A DNA stretch of 64,000 nucleotides from Roseiarcus sp963749715 (lineage in GTDB: Bacteria; Pseudomonadota; Alphaproteobacteria; Rhizobiales; Beijerinckiaceae). The notes beneath the pieces are model-generated. The model had not been told where the DNA came from. It worked only from the letters and a program-made list of their open reading frames with translations, and ran no database searches. Positions within the stretch are counted from its first letter, which is position 1. Every line of letters starts with the position of its first letter. Positions 42,547 through 52,226 of the stretch are shown one piece after another. Position numbers and translations under genes: made by a program. Where the stretch lies: assembly GCA_963749715.1 (NCBI GenBank), contig CAVVNR010000008.1, positions 186,001-250,000 of the forward strand. The letters run 5' to 3'.

Positions 42547-45063
42547 TCAATTCATCAAGCCCTTGACGGTCTCGATCAGCTGTTTGAGCGAGAAGGGCTT
42601 GGGCAGGAAGACAAATTCCTGGCCTTCCGGCAAATTGCGCGCGAACGCGTCGTCGGCATAGCCGGAGACAAAGATCACCTTGGCGGTCAATCCGCGCTGG
42701 CGCAGTTCGGTCAGCATGGTCGGCCCGTCCATTTCCGGCATGATGACGTCCGAAACGATGAGGTCGATCGGCTCGCGCGCATTCTCAACGACGCGCAACG
42801 CATCGAGACCGGTCTCCGCCTCGAGCACCGTATAGCCGCGCGAGGCGAGCGCTCGGGAAGCGAAAGCGCGCACCGCTTCCTCGTCCTCGACCAGGAGGAT
42901 CGCGCCCCGTCCGGTCAGGTCCGCGGCCGGTTTGGCGACCTCTTTCTTAATCGGCTCGTCGGCCTCGTCACCCTGGCGCCTCGGAAGAAGAACGCGAAAC
43001 GTCGCGCCTTTGCCCGGTTCGCTGTCGCAGAACACGTAGCCGCCCGTCTGCTTGATGATGCCATAGACCATCGACAAGCCGAGTCCTGTGCCCTTGCCGA
43101 CGTCCTTGGTGGTGAAGAACGGCTCAAAGATCTTGGCTCGGACCTCGGACGGAATGCCGTGGCCGGTGTCCTCGACCTCGACCTGGACGTAGTCGGCCGG
43201 GACGATCGCCATCTCCTTCAGTTCGCCGCATTCGGACGCGGGAACGTTGCGCGTGCGCAGCGTGATCTTGCCGCCGTCAGTCATCGCGTCGCGCGCGTTG
43301 ACGACGAGATTGACGATCACCTGCTCGAACTGGTTGAGGTCAGCCTTCACTTGCCACAAGTCGCGACCGTAGACGACATCGAGCTGGATCGTTTCGCCGA
43401 CCAGCCGGCGGAGCAGCATCTGCAGTTCCGACAGCACATCATTGAGCTGCAGCGTCTGCGGACGCAGCGTCTGGCGGCGCGAAAAGGCGAGCAGTTGACG
43501 CACCAAACCCGCCGCCCGGTTGGCGTTCTGCCTAATCTGCATGATGTCCTGAAAGGACGGATCGGTCGGGCGGTGATTGGCGAGCAAAAGATCGGAATAG
43601 CCGATGATCGCGGTCAGAACGTTGTTGAAGTCGTGGGCGACGCCGCCGGCGAGCTGGCCGATCGCCTGCATCTTCTGGCTCTGGACCAGATTCTCCTGCA
43701 GCGTGCTCTGCTCGGTGGTGTCGAGCGCGAAGATGGTCGCGCTCGCGCCCTCGTCGCTCTTCGGATCGGCCGCTGAGACGAAGAGCCGCGCCGAACGCGC
43801 GGGCCCGGCTCCCTCGAGCGACACGTCGAGCGGGGCGATCTCGCCCTTGCCCTGGGCAGCCGCCTCGATCGACGCGCTCAGAGCGGGGCGATCGCGCTCG
43901 GCGACCAGGCCGAAAATCGACAGCCGTCCCTTGGGGGCGTCGGTCTTCGGGGCGGCCTGGGCGAGCCGCGCAAAAGCGGCGTTGGGACGCAACACCGCGC
44001 CGCTCGCGTCTACCGCGGCGATCGCCACCGGCGTCGAATTGAAAATGCGCGCGAAGCGCACCTCGGCAGCCCGCAGGTCCTCGCCCTTGATCTCGCCGGG
44101 AGCGCGATTAATCACCAGCGAGCGCGACGGGCCGGGCGTCCCGTCGCTGGAAAATGCGACCTTGTGGAGGATGCGCACCGGCAGGACCCGGCCCTGGCGC
44201 GGCTTGAGGTCGACGTCGAATTGCTGCGTCGTCACCTCTCCCGGCCCGCCGGACGTCATCGCCAGCATCGCCCCGCCGTCTCCGGCGATAATGTCGTCGA
44301 TCTTGAGCCGGCCGACGCTGAACTGGGCGAGATCATATTCGAGCCAGCCAGCCAGGGTCGCATTCATATGGGTGATCGCGCCGTCCGGCTCGGCGGAGAA
44401 GAACCCGGCGGGCGCGTGGTCGAGATAATCGATTGCATGCTGAAGATCCTGGAAGAAGGTCTCATGCCGGTCGTGGTCGCGCGTCTCGTCCGACACCGCC
44501 CAGGCCATCATTCCGTCCTTGGCCGCGCCCTCGAGCGGGCGAACGCGAATGCGGTACCAGGCGACCTCGCCCTCGCCGCTCGGCGGCGGCGAGAGGCGCA
44601 GCTCCTCGCTCGCCCGCGCTCCGGATTTGGCCGCCTGCGCCAGGCGATAGACCAACTCCGAGACGTCGGGCGAGCCGGTGAACAGGCGCTCGACGGGACG
44701 CAGATCGCCGGCGGCTCGCGCGCCCGAAAGCGCTCGATAGGCGTCGTTGGCGTAGACGATCCGCGATTCGCGGTCGGTGACCAGTATTCCGTCCGGACTG
44801 GAGTCGGCGATCGCCTTGGTGGTGTCGAGGCGCGCGGCTCGGGTCGGGAACTGCAAAAGGCCAAAGGCGAACAGCAACAGGCCGAAAGCCCCGCATATGG
44901 CGAGGATGACGATCATCCAGGTCATCAAAGACGCGCCGATGGCGCTCGGCGCGAGCCATAGGGCCAGAAGAGCGCCGGCGAGGCATACGACCAGGATCGC
45001 GAGCGCCAGCGGATTGACGGTCCGCTCAATTCTGTCCACCGGAGGAGGCGGCGCCGATTTCAT
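42547..45063 (-). CDS. cckA: Cell cycle hybrid histidine kinase CckA
   Basis: CckA phosphorylates ChpT, which passes phosphate to CtrA and CpdR to control the alphaproteobacterial cell cycle. The 838-residue protein has two membrane helices (about 17-37 and 45-70), PAS-type sensor regions (SPDGILVTDRESRIVYAND), a HisKA domain with the phospho-His motif GGVAHDFNNVLTAIIGYS, an HATPase domain (VNLVVNARDAM, DTGHGIP, GTGLGLSMVYGI) and a C-terminal receiver (DLIVSDVIMPEMDG with the phospho-Asp, then KPFSLKQL). Domain order and length fit CckA. It is divergent from fliO. Confidence 0.93.
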   Translation of the reverse strand: MKSAPPPPVDRIERTVNPLALAILVVCLAGALLALWLAPSAIGASLMTWMIVILAICGAFGLLLFAFGLLQFPTRAARLDTTKAIADSSPDGILVTDRESRIVYANDAYRALSGARAAGDLRPVERLFTGSPDVSELVYRLAQAAKSGARASEELRLSPPPSGEGEVAWYRIRVRPLEGAAKDGMMAWAVSDETRDHDRHETFFQDLQHAIDYLDHAPAGFFSAEPDGAITHMNATLAGWLEYDLAQFSVGRLKIDDIIAGDGGAMLAMTSGGPGEVTTQQFDVDLKPRQGRVLPVRILHKVAFSSDGTPGPSRSLVINRAPGEIKGEDLRAAEVRFARIFNSTPVAIAAVDASGAVLRPNAAFARLAQAAPKTDAPKGRLSIFGLVAERDRPALSASIEAAAQGKGEIAPLDVSLEGAGPARSARLFVSAADPKSDEGASATIFALDTTEQSTLQENLVQSQKMQAIGQLAGGVAHDFNNVLTAIIGYSDLLLANHRPTDPSFQDIMQIRQNANRAAGLVRQLLAFSRRQTLRPQTLQLNDVLSELQMLLRRLVGETIQLDVVYGRDLWQVKADLNQFEQVIVNLVVNARDAMTDGGKITLRTRNVPASECGELKEMAIVPADYVQVEVEDTGHGIPSEVRAKIFEPFFTTKDVGKGTGLGLSMVYGIIKQTGGYVFCDSEPGKGATFRVLLPRRQGDEADEPIKKEVAKPAADLTGRGAILLVEDEEAVRAFASRALASRGYTVLEAETGLDALRVVENAREPIDLIVSDVIMPEMDGPTMLTELRQRGLTAKVIFVSGYADDAFARNLPEGQEFVFLPKPFSLKQLIETVKGLMN

Positions 45064-45407
45064 CTGAGGATCAAACCCCGAAAGGACATTGCCGTCGCGA
45101 ACGCGCCGAGTCGATCACGGTCGGCCGTGTGCTACCATGGGCGGCGCGCGATGTCTTGACGGCGAACCGGCGAACCTGGGCGAAAGTGGGGTGAATGCCC
45201 CAGTTTTCAACGGGATCGCATTTTGTTATTAACGTCATGCAAGCGCCGACCGAATTCGGCGCGTGCGGGACGCGCGAACGCGGGCTGCGCGCCAAGCCGG
45301 TCATTGGGTCGCCGCCGATCTTGCTTCTCGGGCGCGAGGCGAAGCCGCCGCTCGAAGGCCGAAGCTGAAGAGCAGTTTGTCGCCCGCTCGGGGGCGGGAG
45401 TCTTGGA
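45064..45407. other. Divergent control region between cckA and fliO
   Basis: This 344-base region must hold promoters for leftward cckA and rightward fliO. A GANTC-type site (GAGTC) lies at 45108-45112, about 45 bases before the cckA start, a position where CcrM methylation could affect transcription. A lone TTAA lies near 45229, but the CtrA box TTAA-N7-TTAA is not found. No RNA gene or repeat is visible. Confidence 0.4.
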
Positions 45408-46544
45408 TTGGGCATGCAGTGGTTGGATCAGCTTCCGTTCGCGGATAATCGAGTCGTTCAGATCGGATTCCTGCTGGCGTGCGGCATCGCCGCGCTTATC
45501 GTCCTGGCGATTGTTTATCGGTTCGCGTTTGCCCATCGACTGCGCGTGCCGGGCGGACGGACCCGCCAGCCCAGGCTTGGCCTCGTCGATGCATTCAGCC
45601 TCGATGGTCAGCGGCAACTGGTGCTCGTTCGGCGCGACAATGTCGAGCATCTTGTCATGATCGGCGGCCCGAACGACGTTCTGGTCGAATCGCAGATCAA
45701 CCGAGCGATGCCGTCGGCGCGGGAGAGCGCCCCGGCTTCCCCGCTGCTCGCGCCGAGCACGCCTGCGCGTCGAACCGAGACGGCGGTGGCCGCTGCGCCG
45801 GTCGTCGCCGAAGCGCCGCCGGCGAAAGTCGCCGCCCCGGCTCCAACCGCACCTGCGGCGCCCAAGGCCGCACCCGCCGCGCCCGCGGCCCCCAAAGCCA
45901 CAGCCCCGCCGCCCGCAGCCCCTAGATCGCCGGCCCCCGGCGGCCAGGCGACCGCAATCGTCAAGGCGACCGCGCCGGCCCCCGCTGCCAAACCGATCGA
46001 ACCGGAGCCGGCGGCGCGCCCGGCGCCTGCTCCGTCGCCTTCGCCGCCCGCGCAAGCGGCGGAGCAGGCGCCGGGCGCGCCGCCGGCGCCAGAGAGTTCG
46101 ATGTCGCGTCCCTTGCCGACCCGACCAGCGATGCCCTCGCCGATCGTCCCCGCGGGCGCCTCCGCCAATCGGGCCACCGTCACCCGCCTCACGGAAAAGG
46201 TCCCCCCGAGAGCTACGCCGATTTCAGGCGCGTCGCCGACCCCGTCCCCGGCCGCGCCGTCGCGTTTGGACAAGGCGGGACCGGTCGCTGCGGCGTTAGC
46301 GGAGCCTCGCGCGGCGCCGTCAGCGCTTTCCGTCGCTGCGGTTGGGGCAGGGCTCGCCCAGGCGTCTCCCGCGGCGAAGGCGCCGGAAGGAACGGGGAAA
46401 ATCGCCGAAGCTCGCCCGCCCGCCGACAAGGCGAACGCCACCTCAAGCGTTCGGCCGTCAGCCAACGTCGACGATCCGTTCGCCGACCTCAACTCCCTCG
46501 AAGCGGAAATGGCGCGCCTGCTCGGCCGTGAAAGGCCGAGCTGA
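45408..46544 (+). CDS. FliO-like flagellar biosynthesis protein with long Ala/Pro tail
   Basis: FliO assists FliP assembly in the flagellar export gate. The 378-residue product begins with a membrane helix (VVQIGFLLACGIAALIVLAIVY) followed by the FliO-like SH3-type domain (RLGLVDAFSLDGQRQLVLVRRDNVEHLVMIGG). The rest, about 270 residues, is a low-complexity Ala/Pro-rich extension ending with FADLNSLEAEMARLLGRE. TTG 45408 has a well-spaced GGGAG; ATG 45414 is the alternative. fliP is not adjacent. A helper role in flagellar export is inferred from the N-terminal domain. Confidence 0.78.
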   Translation: MGMQWLDQLPFADNRVVQIGFLLACGIAALIVLAIVYRFAFAHRLRVPGGRTRQPRLGLVDAFSLDGQRQLVLVRRDNVEHLVMIGGPNDVLVESQINRAMPSARESAPASPLLAPSTPARRTETAVAAAPVVAEAPPAKVAAPAPTAPAAPKAAPAAPAAPKATAPPPAAPRSPAPGGQATAIVKATAPAPAAKPIEPEPAARPAPAPSPSPPAQAAEQAPGAPPAPESSMSRPLPTRPAMPSPIVPAGASANRATVTRLTEKVPPRATPISGASPTPSPAAPSRLDKAGPVAAALAEPRAAPSALSVAAVGAGLAQASPAAKAPEGTGKIAEARPPADKANATSSVRPSANVDDPFADLNSLEAEMARLLGRERPS

Positions 46545-46596
46545 TGGTCGGCTGGAGCGGCGTCGCGGCTACAGGGCGCGCCTCGATATTGGGCCG

Positions 46597-47013
46597 TCAC
46601 TCGTCGCGATAAATTCTCTCGCGCCGTTCGTGGCGTTCCTGCGCCTCGACCGAGAGGGTGGCGATCGGCCGCGCGTCGAGGCGCCTCAACGAGATGGGAT
46701 CGCCGGTCTCGACGCAATAGCCGTATGAGCCGTCGTCGATGCGCGCCAGCGCGGCCTCGATCTTGGCTATCAGCTTGCGCTGCCGGTCACGGGCGCGCAG
46801 CTCGATCGCCCGGTCGGTCTCCGATGAGGCGCGATCGGCGAAGTCGGGATGATTCTCGCTTTCCTGCTGTAGCGCGGCCAGCGTGTCCCGGCTCTCGGCC
46901 AGGATTGATTGGCGCCAGGCGATGAGTTTGCGCCGGAAATACTCGCGTTGTCGCTCATTCATGAACGGTTCGTCGTCCGACGGCCTATAGCTTTCAACGG
47001 CGACATCGTTCAT
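46597..47013 (-). CDS. dksA: RNA polymerase-binding transcription factor DksA
   Basis: DksA enters the RNA polymerase secondary channel and works with ppGpp in the stringent response. The 138-residue protein has the N-terminal region MNERQREYFRRKLIAW, a coiled coil with acidic tip (DFADRASSETDRAIELR) and a C-terminal zinc-finger-like region (SYGYCVETGDPISLRRLDARP). Of the four classical zinc cysteines only one is visible, as in many alphaproteobacterial DksA proteins, which are thought to fold without zinc. ATG 47013 gives MNDVAVESYRP, the expected start. Confidence 0.9.
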   Translation of the reverse strand: MNDVAVESYRPSDDEPFMNERQREYFRRKLIAWRQSILAESRDTLAALQQESENHPDFADRASSETDRAIELRARDRQRKLIAKIEAALARIDDGSYGYCVETGDPISLRRLDARPIATLSVEAQERHERRERIYRDE

Positions 47014-47235
47014 TGGCGATTCCTGTTTCCATATGGAATTTCGCGGCCTTATAGCGACCCGTCGGCTAAGGAACAATGACTATCGTCGCGGGTTCCCTTG
47101 TCCCGGCCGACAGGCGGGCGATCCCATGGCGGGCCTGAGGCTTTTTGCCTCAGCCGCCTTGCCAGAGGGTAAAGATCAGCCCACGTTCGTCGGCAGGCGT
47201 TGGAGCGGGACGTCCGATTTCGAAGGAGGCCTGTC

Positions 47236-47662
47236 ATGTACAAGCGCATCGTTCTCGCGGTCGACCTCGCCAAGTCGGAGTCGGCTCCAAAGGGACTTCC
47301 GCAGGCGCTCGAGCTGGCGAAAGCGGGCGGGGGCGACCTGCAGGCTGGTCAATGTCCAGCCGGTCATTCCAGCCACCTTCATGGAATATGTGCCGGTGGA
47401 TTTCGACGAGGAGCAGGAGAAGCGCGCCAAGGAGTCACTCGACGCCATTCTCGCCGGCGTCGATCTGCCGGCGGAGCGAAAGAGCGCCGCGACGCGGGCG
47501 GGCGGGATTTATCATGAATTGTTACAGGAGGCGTCTGAGTGGGGCGCTGACCTCATCGTCGTCGGCTCGCATCGTCCCGTCATGTCCGATTATCTGCTCG
47601 GCTCGAACGCCAAGACGATCGTCCGCCACGCGCAATGTTCGGTGCTGGTGGTGAGGGAATGA
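47236..47662 (+). pseudogene. Universal stress protein (UspA family), frameshifted
   Basis: The first frame gives MYKRIVLAVDLAKSESAPKG and LPQALELAKAGGGDL, a typical UspA start with the first nucleotide-binding strand. At about 47340-47347 the frame is off by one base; the next frame continues RLVNVQPVIPATFMEYVPV and later DLIVVGSHRPVMSDYLLGS and CSVLVVRE, the ATP-binding G-x2-G-x9-G(S/T) region and final strand. Rejoined, it would be a single domain of about 142 residues. A GGAGG ribosome site lies before the ATG. The damage is one inserted base, so a sequence error is possible. Confidence 0.85.
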
Positions 47663-47711
47663 CGAGACCGCGGCGCGCAAGGGGGAACGGCGAAAGGCGC
47701 GGCTCAGAGCC

Positions 47712-48887
47712 TCAGGCCGCCAGCGCCCGCATCGCCGCTTCGACGCCGTCGGGAGTCAGCGGGAACATGCGATGCCGGAAGATCTCCGCGACCATCGTCG
47801 TCGAGAGCGAATGATTCCACTGGCCCGGCGGCGTCGGATTGATCCACACCGTGCGCGGCCAGGCCAGGATCGCCCGCTCGAGCCAGACCCTTCCCGGCTC
47901 CGGATTGAGATGCTCGACCGAGCCGCCCGGGGCCATGATTTCATGCGGGCTCATCGAGGCGTCGCCGACGAAGACGACCCGATAGTCGCGGCGGTAGGAA
48001 TTGATGAGGTCGCGCGTCGGCACGCGCTCGTCGTGGCGGCGGCGGTTGTTTTTCCACACGCTCTCGTAGAGGCAGTTGTGGAAGTAGAAATGGTCGAGCC
48101 GCTTGAACTGGCTCTTGGCGGCGGAGAACAGCTGCTCGGCCGCCTCCACGTGCCAATCCATCGAGCCGCCGACGTCGAGAAACAGGAGCACCTTGACGGC
48201 GTTGCGCCGCTCGGGCCTGAGCATGACGTCGATATAGCCCTTATCGGCGCTCGAGCGGATCGTGCCGTCGAGATCGAGTTCCTCGGCCGCGCCCTCGCGG
48301 GCGAATCGCCTGAGGCGCCGCAGCGCGAGCTTGATGTTGCGCGGCCCGAGCTCGGCGTCGCCGTCGAAGTCCTTGAACTCGCGCCGGTCCCAGACCTTGG
48401 CCGCGCTGCCCCGGCGGCCTTTGTCCTGGCCGATGCGCACGCCCTCGGGATGGTCGCCATAGGCGCCGAACGGCGACGTGCCGCCCGTGCCGATCCATTT
48501 CGAGCCGCCCTGGTGGCGCCCCTTCTGCTCGGCGAGGCGCTGGCGCAGCGTCTCCATCAGCTTGTCGAAACCGAGTTTCTCGATCTCGGCCCGCTCCTCT
48601 GGGCTCAGATATTTCTCGGCCATCCGGCGCAGCCATTCCTCTGGCAGCTCCCTGGCCTCGACCGCGGCCGCGAGCGTCAGCACGCCCTTGAAGGTCGCCG
48701 CGAATACGACGTCGAACTTGTCGAGGTTGCGCTCGTCCTTGACCAGGAGCGCACGCGCGAGCCGATAGAACTCATCGACCGACATCTGAGCCAAATCGCC
48801 CTCGAGCGCGCTCATCAGGTCGAGATACTCGCGCGGCGTCGCCGGCACGTGCGCCTGACGCAGATTGGCGAAGAACTGGAGAAACAT
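47712..48887 (-). CDS. VWA-domain protein of the CoxE type
   Basis: The 391-residue protein begins MFLQFFANLRQAHVPATPREYLDLM, the conserved start of CoxE-like VWA proteins, and contains the metal-ion-dependent adhesion site as KVLLFLDVGGSMDWHVEAAEQL (D-x-G-x-S) in the second half. Further conserved blocks are FYFHNCLYESVW and VFVGDASMSPHEI. Such proteins work with MoxR-type AAA+ ATPases in cofactor insertion; the matching ATPase is at 41646-42488. ATG 48887 is chosen because upstream residues lack similarity. Confidence 0.9.
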   Translation of the reverse strand: MFLQFFANLRQAHVPATPREYLDLMSALEGDLAQMSVDEFYRLARALLVKDERNLDKFDVVFAATFKGVLTLAAAVEARELPEEWLRRMAEKYLSPEERAEIEKLGFDKLMETLRQRLAEQKGRHQGGSKWIGTGGTSPFGAYGDHPEGVRIGQDKGRRGSAAKVWDRREFKDFDGDAELGPRNIKLALRRLRRFAREGAAEELDLDGTIRSSADKGYIDVMLRPERRNAVKVLLFLDVGGSMDWHVEAAEQLFSAAKSQFKRLDHFYFHNCLYESVWKNNRRRHDERVPTRDLINSYRRDYRVVFVGDASMSPHEIMAPGGSVEHLNPEPGRVWLERAILAWPRTVWINPTPPGQWNHSLSTTMVAEIFRHRMFPLTPDGVEAAMRALAA

Positions 48888-48966
48888 GCACGCGATCCTA
48901 GCGCGCGCCGGCGCCGGCATGCAATGCTCGCGGGCTCGCGCCTTTAGCGCAAGGTCCCTGTTCCTT

Positions 48967-49834
48967 ATGTCGGCTGCTGTCGAGCGTCTAGAATTTGCGT
49001 TGCCGTTCGCGGCGGGCCCGGACAAGGAAATTTTCGCCGTTGGCGACATCCACGGACGCACCGACCTCCTAGTCGCGCTCATCGATGAAGCCGCACGCGA
49101 GCCGAGGCGCCGCGGGAAGCGCGCGATCGTTTTTCTCGGCGACCTGATCGATCGCGGGCCGGACAGTCTCGGCGCAATCGACCTGGCGATCGGCGCCGAG
49201 GCGCGCATCGGCGCCGATGAGGAGGTTGCGCTCATCGGCAACCATGAGGCGATGATGCGGCTCGCGCTCGATTCGAGCACGCCGTGGCGCGATGCGGTCG
49301 AGGCGCTCGAAACTTGGATCGCCAATGGCGGCGACCGGACGCTGGCCGGGTTTGTCAAGGCCGACGAGCCGCCCCGAGGACCTCGACGAACTGCTCGCAG
49401 CGGCGCGCGGCTCGCTGCCGGAGCGCGTGCGCCTTTGGCTCGAATCGTTGCGCCCAAGCTGGCGTTCGGGCGACCTCCTGTTTGTCCACGCCGGCGTCAA
49501 CCCGCGCTTCGGCCTCGAGGCGTTCCTTGCCGCGCCCTGGAACATGCCGCTCGCACGCCTCGACGAAGACCGCCACTGGGCCTGGGTGCGCTGGCCGTTC
49601 CTCAACCATCGTCCGGGGCCGGACGGCTTCGGCGGCCTGTTCGTCGTTCACGGGCATACGCCCAACGACGCCGGGCGCGCGTCCTCGCACGAGGAGCAGA
49701 TTGCGCGCTACCGGCTCAATCTCGACGCCGGCTCGGGCGTGACCGGGGTCGCCAAGATGGCGATCATCCGCGGCCGCGAAGCTCAGGTCGTCTCCGCGAG
49801 CGGGCCGACCAACCGGGAGCTGAGGGCGGAGTGA
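48967..49834 (+). pseudogene. Calcineurin-like metallophosphatase, frameshifted
   Basis: The first frame contains the metallophosphatase motifs FAVGDIHGRTDLLVALIDE, VFLGDLIDRGPDS and VALIGNHEAMM (GDxHG, GDxxDRG, GNHE). The frame breaks in a CCGCCCCGAG run at about 49366-49373; from there the second frame supplies PEDLDELLAAARGSLPERV, LLFVHAGVNPRFGLE and VVHGHTPND, giving the remaining metal-binding His residues and a natural C-terminus. Joined, it resembles serine/threonine or Ap4A-type bacterial phosphatases of about 288 residues. An extra C in the C-run explains the break, so it may be a sequence error. Confidence 0.87.
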
Positions 49835-50055
49835 AAGGGCGCGATCTTCAATCGCCGCGCAACCCGCGCAGTGGCGCGAGCGTTCGCTCTTCGTCCGTGC
49901 CGGCAAGCCAGCTCTAACCCGCCACATCGGCGACCGGGACCGCCGCAACTTTCCGGGTCTTGCTCATGGCGCCCGTCAGCCGGCGTTCAGATTGGCGTAG
50001 AAACGGTCCAGAAGCGCGCGCTTCGGGGCGACTTCGAGGTGCGCCGAATCCGTCA

Positions 50056-50075
50056 CAACGGTTACGAAACCGTTG
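50056..50075. promoter_or_regulatory. Inverted repeat upstream of a secreted-protein gene
   Basis: CAACGGTT-ACGA-AACCGTTG is a perfect 8-base inverted repeat with a 4-base spacer. It lies about 134 bases before the ATG at 50209, in a 374-base intergenic region (49835-50208) without another recognisable gene. It might be an operator for a dimeric regulator or a weak terminator for the phosphatase gene; no T-run follows, which favours an operator. Confidence 0.4.
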
Positions 50076-50208
50076 CAAACCGCCGAATAGACTCTACGCT
50101 GCAAGTGTTCCCGATCGCTCCCGGAGCACAATTCGGGGCCGGGCCCGTTCGTTTCGGCCAGGCGTCGCCGTGAGCGGTTTTGCTAACTCATCATGGGGAG
50201 TTGAAGCG

Positions 50209-50835
50209 ATGAATCTCAGGTTGGCGTCGGCTGTCGGCGCGGCTCTCGCGCTTGCTGCATTTTTCGACATGGCGGATATTTCAGCTTCGAAGGCGGCTGA
50301 AAACGTTCGGGTGCGCGGCACGATCATGAGCCTGGAAGGCTCGACGCTCACGGTCAAGACCCGGGAAGGGCCGGAAGCAGTTGTGGCCCTCAAGCCGGGA
50401 TGGAGGGTTGCGGGCGTCGCCAAGGTTTCGGCGGAGGACATCAAGCCCGGGGATTTCGTAGGGATCGCTTCTCTGCCCACGGCCGCGGGAGGAGACGGGG
50501 CGATCGAGGTGCTGGTCTTTCCCCCGTCGATGAAAGGGACCGGCGAGGGCAGCTATCCTTGGGACCTAAAGCCCAAAAGCTCGATGACCAATGCGACCGT
50601 CGCCAATGCTGTCAAGGACGTCAGCGGACGGACTCTCACCCTTTCGTATAGCGGCGGTCAGGAAAAGAAAATCTCGATCCCAGACGGCATCCCGATCGTT
50701 ACCTTCGCGCCCGCCGCCGAGGCGGACCTCAAGCCCGGCGCAACAGTCTTCGTTCCCTCCCAACGCGGCGACGATGGCGCGCTTTCCGCCGGCTTCGTCG
50801 CCGTCGGCGCGAACGGCGTCGCCCCGCCGATGTAG
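50209..50835 (+). CDS. Secreted protein of unknown function (OB-like, DUF5666-type pattern)
   Basis: The 208-residue product starts with a signal peptide (MNLRLASAVGAALALAAFF and onward to SASKAAE). The mature part has two repeated small beta-barrel-like units: VRVRGTIMSLEGSTLTVKTREG, then DIKPGDFVGIAS, and later NAVKDVSGRTLTLSYSGG with DLKPGATVFVPS. This G-x-I-x(3)-G-x-x-L-x-V pattern resembles DUF5666 and similar periplasmic OB-fold proteins. GGGGAG lies 8 bases before the ATG and supports the start. Function and partners are unknown. Confidence 0.6.
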   Translation: MNLRLASAVGAALALAAFFDMADISASKAAENVRVRGTIMSLEGSTLTVKTREGPEAVVALKPGWRVAGVAKVSAEDIKPGDFVGIASLPTAAGGDGAIEVLVFPPSMKGTGEGSYPWDLKPKSSMTNATVANAVKDVSGRTLTLSYSGGQEKKISIPDGIPIVTFAPAAEADLKPGATVFVPSQRGDDGALSAGFVAVGANGVAPPM

Positions 50836-51005
50836 GCTTCGCGATCCGGCGCGAGCGAGGGCTCGCGCGCGCCTTTGCGACGCTTCATCGGCTCGATTTT
50901 GGCTACGAGCTGGCAGGCTTGCCAGACAGCGGCTATCTGCGCTAACGCGCCGCAAACCCCGTTCAAGTGGCGAACGGCGAAAAATCTTCACGAAAGAGAG
51001 TTCCA

Positions 51006-52226
51006 TTGACCCTGATAAAGCCCTTTCGCGCGTTGCGGCCAGCGCCGGGACGCGCTGCGGACGTCCTTGCGCCGCCTTACGACGTACTTTCAAGCGCGGA
51101 AGCGCGCGATCGCGCAAGGGGCAAGCCGTGCAGCTTTCTGCACGTCTCCAAGGCCGAGATCGATCTCGATCCGGAGATCGATGCCTATGACCACGCGGTT
51201 TACGCGAAGGCAGCCGAGAATCTTCGGCGCATGATCGTCGCCGGCGTGCTCGTGCGCGATGACAAGCCCTGCTACTACGCCTACCGGCTGACCTGGCGCT
51301 ATCGCGTCGAGACCGGCCTCGCGGCAGTCGCGTCGCTTGCGGCTTATGCCGAGAACCGCATCCGCAGGCACGAGCTAACGACGCCGGCGAAGGAAGACGA
51401 CCGCGTGCGCCAGATCGAGGCGGTCGACGCGCAGACCGGCCCAGTCATGATCGCTTACCCTGAGGCGCCCGAAATTGACGCTCTGCTCGCGCGCGCCTCG
51501 GAAAGACTGGCGGTCGACGTCACTACCGACGACGGCGTACGCCACCAGCTTTCGGTGATTGACGACGAGGCGACGATCGCGTCGCTCACGCGCGCTGTCG
51601 ATGCTCTGCCCGCGCTTTATATCGCCGATGGCCATCACCGCTCGGCGGCGGCCTTGCGCGTGGCGCAAGCGCGTGGCGAAAAGGATGGGTATTTCCTTGC
51701 CGTGCTGTTGCCACAGCAACAAATGACGATTCTCGATTACAACCGCGTGCTGCGCGATTTGAACGGGTTGGGCTTCGAAGAGGTCTTGAGAGAAATCGGT
51801 CGCCGTTATGCGGTCGAGCCGAGCGATCAGCCGGCTTCTCCCGCCCGCGCGGACGAGGTCGGCATGATTCTGGGCGGACGCTGGTATCGTCTTGCGCTCA
51901 GGCCCGAAGTCGCGGCCAAGAGCGCGCGAAGCGACCCCGTGGCGCGGCTGCCGGTAACGCTGCTGGCCAAAAACATCATCGAGCCGATTTTCGGCGTTTC
52001 CGATCCGCGGCGCGACAAACGCATCGATTTCGTCGGCGGCGGCCGCGGTCTCGGCGAGCTTGAGCGGCTCGTTTCTTCGGGCGCCATGGCCGTCGGCTTC
52101 GCGCTCTATCCAACGCAGATGAGCGATCTCATGGCGGTCGCAGACGCGGGCGCGATCATGCCGCCGAAGTCGACCTGGTTCGAGCCGAAACTCGCCGACG
52201 GCATGGTCAGCCATATGCTGGACTGA
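51006..52226 (+). CDS. DUF1015 family protein
   Basis: The protein matches DUF1015, found in most bacteria but without a defined reaction. Conserved blocks include RAADVLAPPYDVLSS near the start, FLHVSKAEIDLDP, YIADGHHRSAAALRVA with the hallmark GHHR, and LLPQQQMTILDYNRVL, ending with FEPKLADGMVSHML. TTG 51006 gives MTLIKPFRALRPAPGRA, the usual start, and has a purine-rich AAAGAGAG site ahead; a GTG at 50967 would add 13 residues. It is sometimes found with serine or tartrate metabolism genes, but such neighbours are absent here. Confidence 0.87.
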   Translation: MTLIKPFRALRPAPGRAADVLAPPYDVLSSAEARDRARGKPCSFLHVSKAEIDLDPEIDAYDHAVYAKAAENLRRMIVAGVLVRDDKPCYYAYRLTWRYRVETGLAAVASLAAYAENRIRRHELTTPAKEDDRVRQIEAVDAQTGPVMIAYPEAPEIDALLARASERLAVDVTTDDGVRHQLSVIDDEATIASLTRAVDALPALYIADGHHRSAAALRVAQARGEKDGYFLAVLLPQQQMTILDYNRVLRDLNGLGFEEVLREIGRRYAVEPSDQPASPARADEVGMILGGRWYRLALRPEVAAKSARSDPVARLPVTLLAKNIIEPIFGVSDPRRDKRIDFVGGGRGLGELERLVSSGAMAVGFALYPTQMSDLMAVADAGAIMPPKSTWFEPKLADGMVSHMLD

